Below, piece by piece: positions 12,987 to 20,378 of a stretch of 40,494 bases of DNA. Source of the DNA: a virus. Under the pieces are notes generated by a model. It searched no databases. It was not told the origin of the DNA and saw only the letters and a list, made by a program, of their open reading frames with translations. The position numbers were made by a program, and so were the translations under genes. The stretch covers positions 1 to 40,494 of the IMG/VR virus record IMGVR_UViG_3300011116_000295. One strand, given 5' to 3'. The first letter of the stretch is position 1. Every line of letters starts with the position of its first letter.

Positions 12987-13143
12987 TGTCTGTACATGGT
13001 ATCCGTTTAGTGTCGTGAATTTTATCCATCTGTTCTTTCAGATAGTTGTATAGTTTAACTCCGTGACGTTTCTTTAAACGTAGTAATCTTGCTTCATCAA
13101 ATCTGATGGTATAGATTTTTGTTGGTTTTCCTTTTGGGTTCAT
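12979..13143 (-). CDS. Ribbon-helix-helix type transcription regulator
   Basis: 54 residues from ATG at 13143-13141. The frame is open 39 codons further upstream, but that part runs through the repeat-rich promoter region and encodes an unrelated hydrophobic stretch. PTKIYTIRFDEARLLRLKKR gives the ribbon strand and first helix, and VKLYNYLKEQMDKI the second, a compact Arc/CopG-like fold. It is the first gene of the early operon and faces the late operon across the control region, so it probably represses one or both promoters through the repeats at 13171-13205. Confidence 0.65.
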   Translation of the reverse strand: MNPKGKPTKIYTIRFDEARLLRLKKRHGVKLYNYLKEQMDKIHDTKRIPCTDND

Positions 13144-13301
13144 ATAGTTGTTTATTGTTTCGGGGACAAATGTAATACAAGTTGTAATACAAATTACATT
13201 ACATAGTAAAATAAATACTAACTGTTTGAAAGTCAGGGCAAAAAAATAATAAATTTGCACAATTAAAAAACATTTATTAAATTCGCATCGGTTTTCATGG
13301 A
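13144..13301. promoter_or_regulatory. Divergent early/late control region
   Basis: It contains the direct repeat GTAATACAA at 13172-13180 and 13184-13192, and TGTAAT...ATTACA inverted repeats up to 13203. These overlap TACATTTG on the minus strand (13166-13173), a -7 element for the early operon. On the plus strand TAAATTTGC (13250-13258) is a -7 element for the late operon. A leader follows with TTTCAT (13293-13298) able to pair with ATGAAA (13321-13326). The repeats are the likely operators of the ribbon-helix-helix protein. Confidence 0.55.
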
Positions 13302-13346
13302 GTGGTTAGGCGAGGGTGGGATGAAAGTTCTGCCCTTGCTTTTAAA

Positions 13347-13871
13347 ATGGATATACTAAACGAACTATCAAAAGACGCGAAGATAAAAGAAGCCTGTAAA
13401 AAAATAGGCTACCCAAACCATGACGATTTATATCAGGAACTATTTATCATACTTTGTGAATTACCTCAAGATAAACTAAATGAAATTTATTCAAACGGTT
13501 ATATACATTTTTGGGTTGTTCGCACCTTAATAAATATGACTTCACCTAATGGCAAGTTCTATAAAAAATACAAAGTAATATACGATGACACCGAAGCAAT
13601 CACAAAACTTACAGAACCGCAAGAAGAAGATAGAGAACAAGTATTCGAACTTGAAAGAAAGGCATCAGAAGTTGAAGCACTGCTTACAAAATATGAACAA
13701 AGCGGACAAAAAGAATTTGGATGGTACAAAGTAAACTTACTCAAAATGTATGTCGAAGCAGGAAGCTGTCGAAAACTAAGTAAATTAACAGGAATAAGTT
13801 ATAAAACAATATCGTATGACATTAGCAATTTTAGAAAAGAACTTATTAATAATCTTAGTCCCGGTTGTTAG
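13347..13871 (+). CDS. Sigma-factor-like late regulator
   Basis: 174 residues from ATG 13347; a GTG at 13302 in the same frame would add 15. The first half carries a sigma-70 region 2-like helix set (HDDLYQELFIILCELP, then YIHFWVVRTLINM). The C-terminal 40 residues form a region 4-like helix-turn-helix (SCRKLSKLTGISYKTISYDI). Such small sigma-like proteins open late operons in many phages. Its position directly behind the divergent control region suggests it drives late transcription. Overlap with the next gene is 56 bases. Confidence 0.7.
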   Translation: MDILNELSKDAKIKEACKKIGYPNHDDLYQELFIILCELPQDKLNEIYSNGYIHFWVVRTLINMTSPNGKFYKKYKVIYDDTEAITKLTEPQEEDREQVFELERKASEVEALLTKYEQSGQKEFGWYKVNLLKMYVEAGSCRKLSKLTGISYKTISYDISNFRKELINNLSPGC

Positions 13872-14067
13872 TTGGTATATTGCCAATATAATTAGTCCAA
13901 TGTTTAAGATAAAGATTAAACCTTTCGTATGCGCTAAGTGTATGGGTTTATGGATTGGTTTCTTTGCTTCTGTTTTATTGGAGTTTAACTACATTCTAAT
14001 TATACCTATTGCTTTTACAACATCAACTTTATCAATTATCTTTGAGAGATGGATATCGAGATTGTAA
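13816..14067 (+). CDS. Small integral membrane protein with CxxC motif
   Basis: 83 residues with three hydrophobic segments (LLIILVPVVSWYIANII, GLWIGFFASVLLEF, YILIIPIAFTTSTLSII). A FVCAKCMGLWIGF motif similar to the CxxC-x-x-W pattern of DUF1360-like membrane proteins lies between them. The 56-base overlap with the preceding gene is unusual. Met29 is an alternative start but would lose the first span. Function unknown. Confidence 0.6.
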   Translation: MTLAILEKNLLIILVPVVSWYIANIISPMFKIKIKPFVCAKCMGLWIGFFASVLLEFNYILIIPIAFTTSTLSIIFERWISRL

Positions 14068-14246
14068 AGAAGCACTGGGACTTAATTAAGATGGTAGCGG
14101 TACATGAGTATATGCCCCCCGGAATGAATAACGATTTTATGGAAGTGGCTAACAATTACGGGCTAAGAAAAGATGAATTGTTTTGTGGATTTTGTAAAAC
14201 ACAAATGTGTAAACGAATTTATAACGAATTTAAAGATAGGGTATGA
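14049..14246 (+). CDS. Hypothetical small protein
   Basis: 65 residues, no family recognised. Helical, with a FCGFCKTQMC cysteine cluster that could bind metal. It overlaps both neighbours (19 and 4 bases), consistent with coupled translation in the late operon. Confidence 0.55.
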   Translation: MDIEIVKKHWDLIKMVAVHEYMPPGMNNDFMEVANNYGLRKDELFCGFCKTQMCKRIYNEFKDRV

Positions 14247-14908
14247 CAGGCATTTATAAAATAACTTCACCATCAGGAAAAGTTTACGTAGGTAGTTCTA
14301 TCAATATAAAGAAACGATGGAATAGTTACGCCTCACTACACTGTAAAAGCCAAGTAAGATTGTTGGCATCGTTTAATAAATACGGGGTTAATAATCACGC
14401 ATTTGAAATATTAGAATTGTGTGATAATTCTGTTTTGTATAAGCGGGAAATCTACTGGTCGAATGCCTATAATGTTTTAGGTGTTAATGGATTGAATTGC
14501 AGAATACCTTCAGATAAAGACACTAAGGCGCAGGTTTCGCAGGAAACAAGAAATAGACTTAGTTTGGCAGGTATCGGTAAGAATAGATCAAAACCAACTA
14601 AGGAGACAAGATTAAAAATGAGCTTAGCGAAAATTGGTAAACCGCTTCCCGAAAGCACTAAGGTTAAAATGAGAGGTAAAACAAATTGGGCGAAAGGAAA
14701 AAAGTTTTCGGCAGAATATAGAAAAAAGATAAGTGATGGACTTATGGGTAAAATGGCTCACAATAAAATAATAATTTTAAATACAGCCACAGGAATATTC
14801 TACGATTCTATTAAAGAGGCATCTCAATCAACAACGTATGGAAGGAGTTATATATCAAGGATGTTAAGTGGCGTGAATAAAAATAAGACTAATTTTATAT
14901 ACGCATAA
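14243..14908 (+). CDS. GIY-YIG homing endonuclease with NUMOD3 and NUMOD1 modules
   Basis: 221 residues. GIYKITSPSGKVYVGSS (3-19) is a full GIY-YIG motif, with the catalytic-type Arg (KKRWNSY) and Glu (EIYWSNAYN) following. Two or three NUMOD3 repeats (TRNRLSLAGIGKNRS, TRLKMSLAKIGKPLP, YRKKISDGLMGK) bind DNA, and a C-terminal NUMOD1-like region (GIFYDSIKEASQSTTYGRSY) completes it. Seg-like free-standing homing endonucleases have this layout. It sits between small late genes and glycosyltransferases with 4-base and 1-base overlaps, so it is well fitted into the operon. Confidence 0.92.
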   Translation: MTGIYKITSPSGKVYVGSSINIKKRWNSYASLHCKSQVRLLASFNKYGVNNHAFEILELCDNSVLYKREIYWSNAYNVLGVNGLNCRIPSDKDTKAQVSQETRNRLSLAGIGKNRSKPTKETRLKMSLAKIGKPLPESTKVKMRGKTNWAKGKKFSAEYRKKISDGLMGKMAHNKIIILNTATGIFYDSIKEASQSTTYGRSYISRMLSGVNKNKTNFIYA

Positions 14909-15702
14909 TGGAAGTATTAATAGCAGTAGCAGTTTATTCAACACTTGAAAACCAAAAGGATGAATGCCTTTATAAAATGCTATGCAGTTTGCGTGAAACA
15001 GTTGACTTAAATAAACATAAACTGGGATTAAGTATAAATTCATATACAGGTAAAACATTGGATATTTTAAAAGAGTTTGATGAAATAATAACATATAAAA
15101 TATTTAATGATGAAAACATAGGTACTGCTGAAGCTGTTAACAAAATTTGGAAATTAAGAAAAGAAGGGCAACATTGTGTTAAATTAGATGACGATGTAAT
15201 TTGGTATCAGAAAGGTTGGGTTGAAATAATGAAACAGGCAATAGAAAGAGATAGAAGTATAGGTATTATTGGTTTAAAAAGAAAAGACTGCTGCGAAAAA
15301 ACAAATAACCCTGACCCTGATTATAGGAGTGAATTAATACAGTTGCCACAAACACCGGGAGAGAGATGGATTGTAGTCGAAAAAGCTAAACATATCATGG
15401 GTACGTGTTGTATGTTTAATAGCGACTTATTGAATAAAATAGGTTACTTATATCAAGCAGGAGCAAAATATGGCTATGATGATGTCATGGCAAGTTGGAG
15501 GTCACAGATAGCGGGGTTTAAAAATGTATTTTTATTTCAAATAGAAATAGACCATATTGACAATGGAAATACACCTTATCAGGGATGGAAGGAAAGACAC
15601 GCAGGAGAATATACTCAGCAGGTGATAAAAGAAGTGAATGAAATGATAGCAGGAACAAAATCAATTTATTATAATCCTTTTCCGGTACTCAATGAAGTGT
15701 AA
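14908..15702 (+). CDS. GT-A fold glycosyltransferase (family 2-like)
   Basis: 264 residues. NIGTAEAVNKIW (70-81) and the DxD-type KLDDDVIWY (92-100) mark a GT-A nucleotide-sugar-binding fold. GYDDVMASWR near 192-201 is a plausible acceptor-side acidic motif. It begins a three-gene group with another glycosyltransferase and a methyltransferase, separated by a small DNA-binding gene, inside the late operon. Targets could be virion proteins, modified DNA bases or host glycans; the sequence alone does not decide. Confidence 0.8.
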   Translation: MEVLIAVAVYSTLENQKDECLYKMLCSLRETVDLNKHKLGLSINSYTGKTLDILKEFDEIITYKIFNDENIGTAEAVNKIWKLRKEGQHCVKLDDDVIWYQKGWVEIMKQAIERDRSIGIIGLKRKDCCEKTNNPDPDYRSELIQLPQTPGERWIVVEKAKHIMGTCCMFNSDLLNKIGYLYQAGAKYGYDDVMASWRSQIAGFKNVFLFQIEIDHIDNGNTPYQGWKERHAGEYTQQVIKEVNEMIAGTKSIYYNPFPVLNEV

Positions 15703-16330
15703 GCTCATCACAACCGCCTCCGACATCAGCAAGACATTCATGCTGCAGAAGTCCCTAATTAAATTCGGGTGGGACTATCATATTATTGAGCATGAATGGA
15801 CGGGTTTTGGAAATAAACTCATTCAAACCTACAACTACTTAAAAGCTAATCCGGATATAACTCACTTCTTTTATTCAGATAGTTACGATACGATAGTATT
15901 AGATACGATGGACGAAGCACTAAGCAGGGTTAAAGACTTCGACTGTATTCTTATGAGTGCTGAAAGAGCGTGCTATCCACACCCGCATAAGATACCATTT
16001 TATCCACCGCTTAAAGACATTAACAACCCTTTCAAATATGTTAACGGTGGCGGATGGTTTTGTAACTCTCAAGTGTTTCAATCTGTTTACAGGTACAATG
16101 TGCCAGCAGTAGAAACAGTAGATCAGGTTTGGTTCACTGACCGCTACTTAAGTCAGACACCTTTAGTAAAGTTAGATAGCGACTGTAACATATTTCAGAC
16201 TATTGCGTTTTGCCCTGACGAAAATTTTATATTAACAGACAAAGTATTTAATACAATTACAAAAACTTTTCCTATCTTCTTGCACGCGAATGGCCACACC
16301 CCTTACGATAAATTTAAAGCACTAATATAA
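15692..16330 (+). CDS. PLOD-like glycosyltransferase
   Basis: 212 residues. FFYSDSYDTIVL (59-70) with its D-x-Y-D, then LMSAERACYPHP, YVNGGGWFCNS, a DQVWFTDRYL block and a C-terminal HANGHTPYD, follow the order of the glycosyltransferase domain of procollagen lysyl hydroxylase-type (PLOD1-3) enzymes. It overlaps the upstream glycosyltransferase by 11 bases. Sugar and acceptor are unknown. Phage members of this group are often found near structural genes. Confidence 0.8.
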   Translation: MKCKLITTASDISKTFMLQKSLIKFGWDYHIIEHEWTGFGNKLIQTYNYLKANPDITHFFYSDSYDTIVLDTMDEALSRVKDFDCILMSAERACYPHPHKIPFYPPLKDINNPFKYVNGGGWFCNSQVFQSVYRYNVPAVETVDQVWFTDRYLSQTPLVKLDSDCNIFQTIAFCPDENFILTDKVFNTITKTFPIFLHANGHTPYDKFKALI

Positions 16331-16755
16331 TGAAAAGAAGTCACGGACAATCAAGAGCAAAAAATAATAGGCTTTATCATATTTGGGAAAATATGAAGCA
16401 AAGGTGTTTAAATAAAAAAGCACCGACTTATAATAATTATGGAGGTAGGGGAATAATAATTTGCGAAGATTGGAAAGATTATGTTAAATTTGCAGAATGG
16501 GCTACAGCAAATGGTTATTCAGATAAATTAACATTAGACAGAAAGGATAACGATAAAAACTATTCTCCTGATAATTGCCAATGGATTACAAACTTTGAGC
16601 AACAGGCAAATAAAAGAGATAGCGTATATCTAACTTACTTAGGTCAAAAGTTAATTGTTTCAGAATGGGCAAGAAGATTTAACATACATAAAACTACAAT
16701 GCTTTACAGAATAAAAACAGGAAAATCGATGGAGCAAATATTCGGTCTAATATGA
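16330..16755 (+). CDS. HNH-like phage DNA-binding protein, probable mobile endonuclease
   Basis: 141 residues. The sequence carries the widespread phage pattern LYHIWENMKQRCLNK, YGGRGIIICEDWKDY, LTLDRKDNDKNYSPDNCQWI, which resembles a degenerate HNH-type fold, followed by a C-terminal helix-turn-helix (LIVSEWARRFNIHKTTML). The catalytic assignment is uncertain. Position between two carbohydrate-related genes, with 1- and 4-base overlaps, suggests insertion into the operon. Confidence 0.65.
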   Translation: MKRSHGQSRAKNNRLYHIWENMKQRCLNKKAPTYNNYGGRGIIICEDWKDYVKFAEWATANGYSDKLTLDRKDNDKNYSPDNCQWITNFEQQANKRDSVYLTYLGQKLIVSEWARRFNIHKTTMLYRIKTGKSMEQIFGLI

Positions 16756-17441
16756 ACACGCTAAAAGAATTACAGGACATCTGGAATGACAGCGAGGCAA
16801 GTCACTATGCAATAAACGAAACGTTTAAAGACCTGACTAATGCCGACCCGAAACTAAAAGAACTACGCGACCATGTCGAAAGTAATATCTTAGGCTTTGG
16901 TGAGCGTTCCTTTTATCACTTGTTTAAAATTATTCTAAATGAATTACCAGAAAAGGCTAATCTTTTAGAGATAGGAGTATTCAGAGGACAAACACTTGCA
17001 CTATTCAGAACGCTAAAGCCAAAAGCTACAATAATAGGAATAACACCTTTAGACAGCACAGGCGGACATTGGGAGAGTGACTACGTAAAAGACATTAAAG
17101 ACTTGCACACTAAGTTCAAACTGAAACAACCTAAAATAATTAAGGGTCTAAGTTTTGATGACGATGTAATCACACAAGCTGCCGGTGAATACGATATGCT
17201 TTACATTGACGGAGGGCATTCATACGAAGCAGCACGTTCAGACGTTTATACTTATTCAAGTTTTGTAAAGGTAGGCGGTTACTTGGTTATTGATGACTGT
17301 GCAAACAAATACAAGATACCTCACGGAATGTTTCCTGGTATTGAAACTGTTTCAAGAGCAGTCGATGAACAACTACCAAACGAATACTACAAAGAGATTG
17401 CCTCAGTAGTTCACATAAGAGTATTTCAAAGAATTAAATAA
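16752..17441 (+). CDS. Class I SAM-dependent methyltransferase (TylF/Methyltransf_24-like)
   Basis: 229 residues. The Rossmann motif I is LEIGVFRGQTLALFR. An acidic block YIDGGHSYEAARSDV and GGYLVIDDC follow, typical of TylF or cephalosporin-hydroxylase-type small-molecule and sugar O-methyltransferases rather than DNA methyltransferases. With the two glycosyltransferases just upstream it probably caps or decorates a phage glycan. The start overlaps the previous gene by 4 bases. Confidence 0.82.
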   Translation: MNTLKELQDIWNDSEASHYAINETFKDLTNADPKLKELRDHVESNILGFGERSFYHLFKIILNELPEKANLLEIGVFRGQTLALFRTLKPKATIIGITPLDSTGGHWESDYVKDIKDLHTKFKLKQPKIIKGLSFDDDVITQAAGEYDMLYIDGGHSYEAARSDVYTYSSFVKVGGYLVIDDCANKYKIPHGMFPGIETVSRAVDEQLPNEYYKEIASVVHIRVFQRIK

Positions 17442-17442
17442 G

Positions 17443-17898
17443 ATGCCAACAGGATTACAGAACGGAAAGTATTACACAGTAGAAGATATTGAAAAGGCAT
17501 GGGAAGGATATAAAACCCATTGCGATAATCAACTTGTTCAAGAAGTAAGCGCAGGTAAGGTTCTATCTGTAAACCGTCCTCGTATTCCTACCGTTGGGGA
17601 GTTCTGCCATAAGTTCCTAAACGTAACAGAACAAACACTTTTGAACTACGAAAAAGCAGAGGGGTACGAAGCCTATTTTGAAACTATAAAGAAGATTAAG
17701 GATGAGGTGGCACAATTTAAAAAGGCTGCACTAATAAACGCACAGGGTTCAACAACGGGTTTAATCTTTGATTTAAAGGTTAATTATGGTTGGGCTGAAA
17801 AGCAAATCATTGAGCAGCACGTAACTTATTCTGCGGACTTTGGAACTGAAATTATACACACCACACCAGAAGCAAGCGGAAATACATCAATCGCTTAA
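17443..17898 (+). CDS. Terminase small subunit
   Basis: 151 residues, immediately upstream of and overlapping the large subunit. The N-terminal region (TVEDIEKAWEGYKTHC, then RIPTVGEFCHKFLNV) looks like a helix-turn-helix DNA-recognition part. The C-terminal ALINAQGSTTGLIFDLKVNY, then GWAEKQIIE, is the conserved end of small terminases of this type. It recognises the packaging site and regulates the large subunit. Confidence 0.85.
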   Translation: MPTGLQNGKYYTVEDIEKAWEGYKTHCDNQLVQEVSAGKVLSVNRPRIPTVGEFCHKFLNVTEQTLLNYEKAEGYEAYFETIKKIKDEVAQFKKAALINAQGSTTGLIFDLKVNYGWAEKQIIEQHVTYSADFGTEIIHTTPEASGNTSIA

Positions 17899-19051
17899 TA
17901 CACTTCAAAAGAAATACTATACGATCCCGATTGGTCGGCAGTTTGGTAAATCGCTACTTGGCATTAATCAAAATCTATATTGGGCTTTGAATAACTCAGG
18001 TGTTGATATTGGTTGGGTTTCGCCTGTATTAAAGCAGGCAAGGAAAGTATTTAGGACAATGGAAAAGGCGATAGTTAAAACACCTTTTTTAAAATCAAGT
18101 AATAAGACCGACCTAATACTATTCTTTCAGAACGGATCTAAAATACAGTTTTTTGGCGCTGAAGCATACGACACGATACGAGGCGAAACATTCCACTACC
18201 TGACCTGTGATGAGTTCGACTACTTTAAAACTGAAGCGTGGGATGAGGTACTAAAGGCAACGGTAATCGTTAAAGGTCGTAAGGTATTATTCCTATCCAC
18301 ACCAAAGGGCAAAGGCTTAATGTTTCGCATGGCTAATATGAGTAATGAGAATGAGAATTATCATACCATACGCGGAACGTCCTACGATAATCCATTAATA
18401 CCACCAAGCGAATTAGAGGACGCAAGGCGAAACTTACCAGAGCATATATTTAGACAGGAGTACCTGGCAGAGTTCTTAGATGACAGTAGTAGTGTATTTC
18501 CTGACGTTAAACTATCAATCAACAACCAACCCGCAAACGTGTTAGAAACTTATGCAGGTGTTGACTTGGGTAGGGCTGATGACTACACGGTAGTAACTAT
18601 TCTTAATCGTAACGGGCAAATGTTACACGTTGAAAGGTGGCGGCACTTAGAATGGGCGGAAATAATAACCAACGTTATTGAAGTGCTGAATAAGTACAAG
18701 CCCCGTTGTATAGTGGAAGCTAATAACGCTCAAGACGCAATCTATGAACAGATAAGGAACAGGATAAACTACAATAAGAACCATATTGAGCCGTTTGTTA
18801 CAGGACAGAAGAATAAACAGAATATCATTGAGGACTTAATTGTAGCGTTTGAACAAAGAGAAATAGGAATACTAAACGAACAATGGCTAATAGAAGAACT
18901 AAACAACTTTACTTATGACTACAATCTAAAGACCAGGCAGATTAAATACTCAGCACCTCAAGGCTTCCATGATGACGGAGTAATGTCGTTGGCTTTTGCG
19001 TGGGCTGCTTATAAATCTTTGAAGGGTGCAGGTAAGATGTTAGTATTATAG
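17840..19051 (+). CDS. Terminase large subunit
   Basis: 403 residues starting at TTG 17840, inside the small-subunit gene; no ATG exists near the N-terminus, and ELKLYTPHQKQAEIHQ is a typical beginning. ATPase motifs are Walker A PIGRQFGKS (30-38), Walker B YLTCDEFD (120-127) and coupling motif FLSTPKG. The RNase H-like nuclease has AGVDLGRADDYTV (239-251), VEANNAQDAIY, and the final DDGVMSLAFAW. It cuts and pumps phage DNA into the prohead. The 59-base overlap and TTG start suggest translation coupled to the small subunit. Confidence 0.95.
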   Translation: MELKLYTPHQKQAEIHQSLNTLQKKYYTIPIGRQFGKSLLGINQNLYWALNNSGVDIGWVSPVLKQARKVFRTMEKAIVKTPFLKSSNKTDLILFFQNGSKIQFFGAEAYDTIRGETFHYLTCDEFDYFKTEAWDEVLKATVIVKGRKVLFLSTPKGKGLMFRMANMSNENENYHTIRGTSYDNPLIPPSELEDARRNLPEHIFRQEYLAEFLDDSSSVFPDVKLSINNQPANVLETYAGVDLGRADDYTVVTILNRNGQMLHVERWRHLEWAEIITNVIEVLNKYKPRCIVEANNAQDAIYEQIRNRINYNKNHIEPFVTGQKNKQNIIEDLIVAFEQREIGILNEQWLIEELNNFTYDYNLKTRQIKYSAPQGFHDDGVMSLAFAWAAYKSLKGAGKMLVL

Positions 19052-19076
19052 TAACAAAAACACAAATTTTATATTT

Positions 19077-19631
19077 ATGAATATGACATGGTCACAAATA
19101 ACAATCGGTAAATTCAGAGAAATTCAGTCAATACTTGATGACACCGACTTTGACGAACTAACTAAAAAGGTTTTTCTATACTCTTTAATGAGTGGTCAAA
19201 CGATTGAGGAAGTAAGGGATATTCCTTTGGGTATATTCTTAAAGGCTTATTCTGATAGCTTAGACTTTATGATCGAGCCTATCCCTCAAGTTATACCTAT
19301 TGCGTGGGAACACAAAGGGGTGAAGTATAAAATTACTACACAGATAAACGAATTGACGGCAGGACAGTACATCGACTTAAAAGAATACGCAAAGGAAAAA
19401 GACAATATTCATAAGGTAATGGCGGTGTTATGTTATGAGGGTGAAAGGTATGACGGAAGCACACATGAAGCAAGGGCAAAACTATTTAATGATGAGATGC
19501 CTATCACGATTGCAGCACCGTTGACCGCTTTTTTTTTGGAGTTGTGGAAAGAATGGAGCGAGATTTCTCTGGCATATTCCGTAAAAGTTCTGAAGGAAAG
19601 CGAAGCGGAATGGAACAATACGGCTGGCTGA
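19077..19631 (+). CDS. Tail assembly chaperone, G-like
   Basis: 184 residues. Layout and motifs (ITIGKFREIQSIL, DELTKKVFLYSLMSGQTIEE, ELTAGQYIDLKEYAKE, IHKVMAVLCYEGERYD) match tail-assembly chaperones of Bacteroidota phages. Near its end, codons read through a run of nine T (19529-19537), T-TTT-TTT in the zero frame. A -1 slip there enters the overlapping frame that continues to 19789, giving a G-T fusion as in lambda. The chaperone would coat the tape-measure protein during tail assembly. Confidence 0.75.
   Translation: MNMTWSQITIGKFREIQSILDDTDFDELTKKVFLYSLMSGQTIEEVRDIPLGIFLKAYSDSLDFMIEPIPQVIPIAWEHKGVKYKITTQINELTAGQYIDLKEYAKEKDNIHKVMAVLCYEGERYDGSTHEARAKLFNDEMPITIAAPLTAFFLELWKEWSEISLAYSVKVLKESEAEWNNTAG
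19529..19537 (+). promoter_or_regulatory. Candidate -1 ribosomal frameshift site (T9)
   Basis: A nine-T run is positioned so that T-TTT-TTT is read in the zero frame of the chaperone gene. The -1 frame is open from here to 19789 and carries a T-like C-terminal segment. This is the standard arrangement of G/GT chaperone pairs. Confidence 0.6.
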
Positions 19632-19789
19632 ATTGGGTAGATATAATTTGCCGTGAACGATTAGAAAAGTGGGGCGATATATTTGAGATGAATGTAATGG
19701 AGTTTTTAAATACGGTGCAATTTTTAAAGGATAAGAAAGAGGCGGAGTTGAAAGCACACAAAGAATTAATGAAGCAATATGGCAAGTGA
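19544..19789 (+). CDS. Tail assembly chaperone T-like extension, probably made as -1 frameshift fusion
   Basis: 81 residues if translated alone from ATG 19544, but it more likely follows the -1 slip at the T9 run, continuing FGVVERMERDFSG. The conserved part is YGWLNWVDIICRERL, then FEMNVMEFLNTVQFLKDKK, resembling the C-termini of long chaperone forms. It overlaps the zero-frame gene by 88 bases and ends in the start of the next gene (11-base overlap). Confidence 0.65.
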   Translation: MERMERDFSGIFRKSSEGKRSGMEQYGWLNWVDIICRERLEKWGDIFEMNVMEFLNTVQFLKDKKEAELKAHKELMKQYGK

Positions 19790-20378
19790 TTTTACAGACG
19801 GTTTAGGAGTTCCTGTTTCTGCTATTGACGTAGATTACAAGTTTGATAATACAGTTGATGGAATAGCTTTAGCATGGCTTTACAATCTAAAGGCAAAAGG
19901 AATACCCGACAAACTAAGGGCTAAAGATGTTGTGAGTGGTGGTGGTCAGGATAGTGATTTAGCTGCTGATGCAAATATAATTATTACAGAAGTAAACACG
20001 GGCAACAGTTGGACGCTTTCAATGAAGGACTATTGGAAGTACGTAGAAAGTGGCAGAGGCGTTGGAAGACCTGCACCACCGTCAGCTATTGCCTATTGGA
20101 TAAAAAAGAAAGGAATAAGCCCTGCTGACGTGTTGCAAAAGATGAAACCACAAAGTAAACGACTACCATTTGAAAAGGCTTTAACATCACTTTCATTTAT
20201 TATATCACGTTCAATAGGCAAGAAAGGAACTATAAAAAGGTTTGGATATTCTGGTAGTAAATTCCTTACAGAAGTATTAGCAGAACAAGTACCTGTTCTT
20301 AAAACGGCTTTAGAAGAAAAGCTATCACGAAACATAACAATAAGAGTAGTAACTGACTTGAAAGGATTAACACCATGA
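19779..20378 (+). CDS. Putative tail completion or neck protein
   Basis: 199 residues. WTLSMKDYWKYVESGRGVGR, then PPSAIAYWIKKKG, is typical of tail-completion/neck proteins of HK97 gp10 type, which often carry a conserved Y-x-VE-G-G segment and a basic helix. A helical middle and a beta-rich C-terminus (NITIRVVTDLKGL) follow. It joins the tail chaperone to the baseplate genes with 11- and 4-base overlaps. The exact role is uncertain. Confidence 0.55.
   Translation: MASDFTDGLGVPVSAIDVDYKFDNTVDGIALAWLYNLKAKGIPDKLRAKDVVSGGGQDSDLAADANIIITEVNTGNSWTLSMKDYWKYVESGRGVGRPAPPSAIAYWIKKKGISPADVLQKMKPQSKRLPFEKALTSLSFIISRSIGKKGTIKRFGYSGSKFLTEVLAEQVPVLKTALEEKLSRNITIRVVTDLKGLTP

Noticed and set aside
12979-13260. 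Longer form of the ribbon-helix-helix gene starting at 13260
   Set aside because: The extra 39 residues run through operator-like repeats and the late promoter. Translation from 13143 gives the complete fold.
13297-13359. 20-codon open frame from ATG 13297 in the late leader
   Set aside because: It has no conservation evidence and overlaps the sigma-like gene. A regulatory leader peptide is possible but unsupported.
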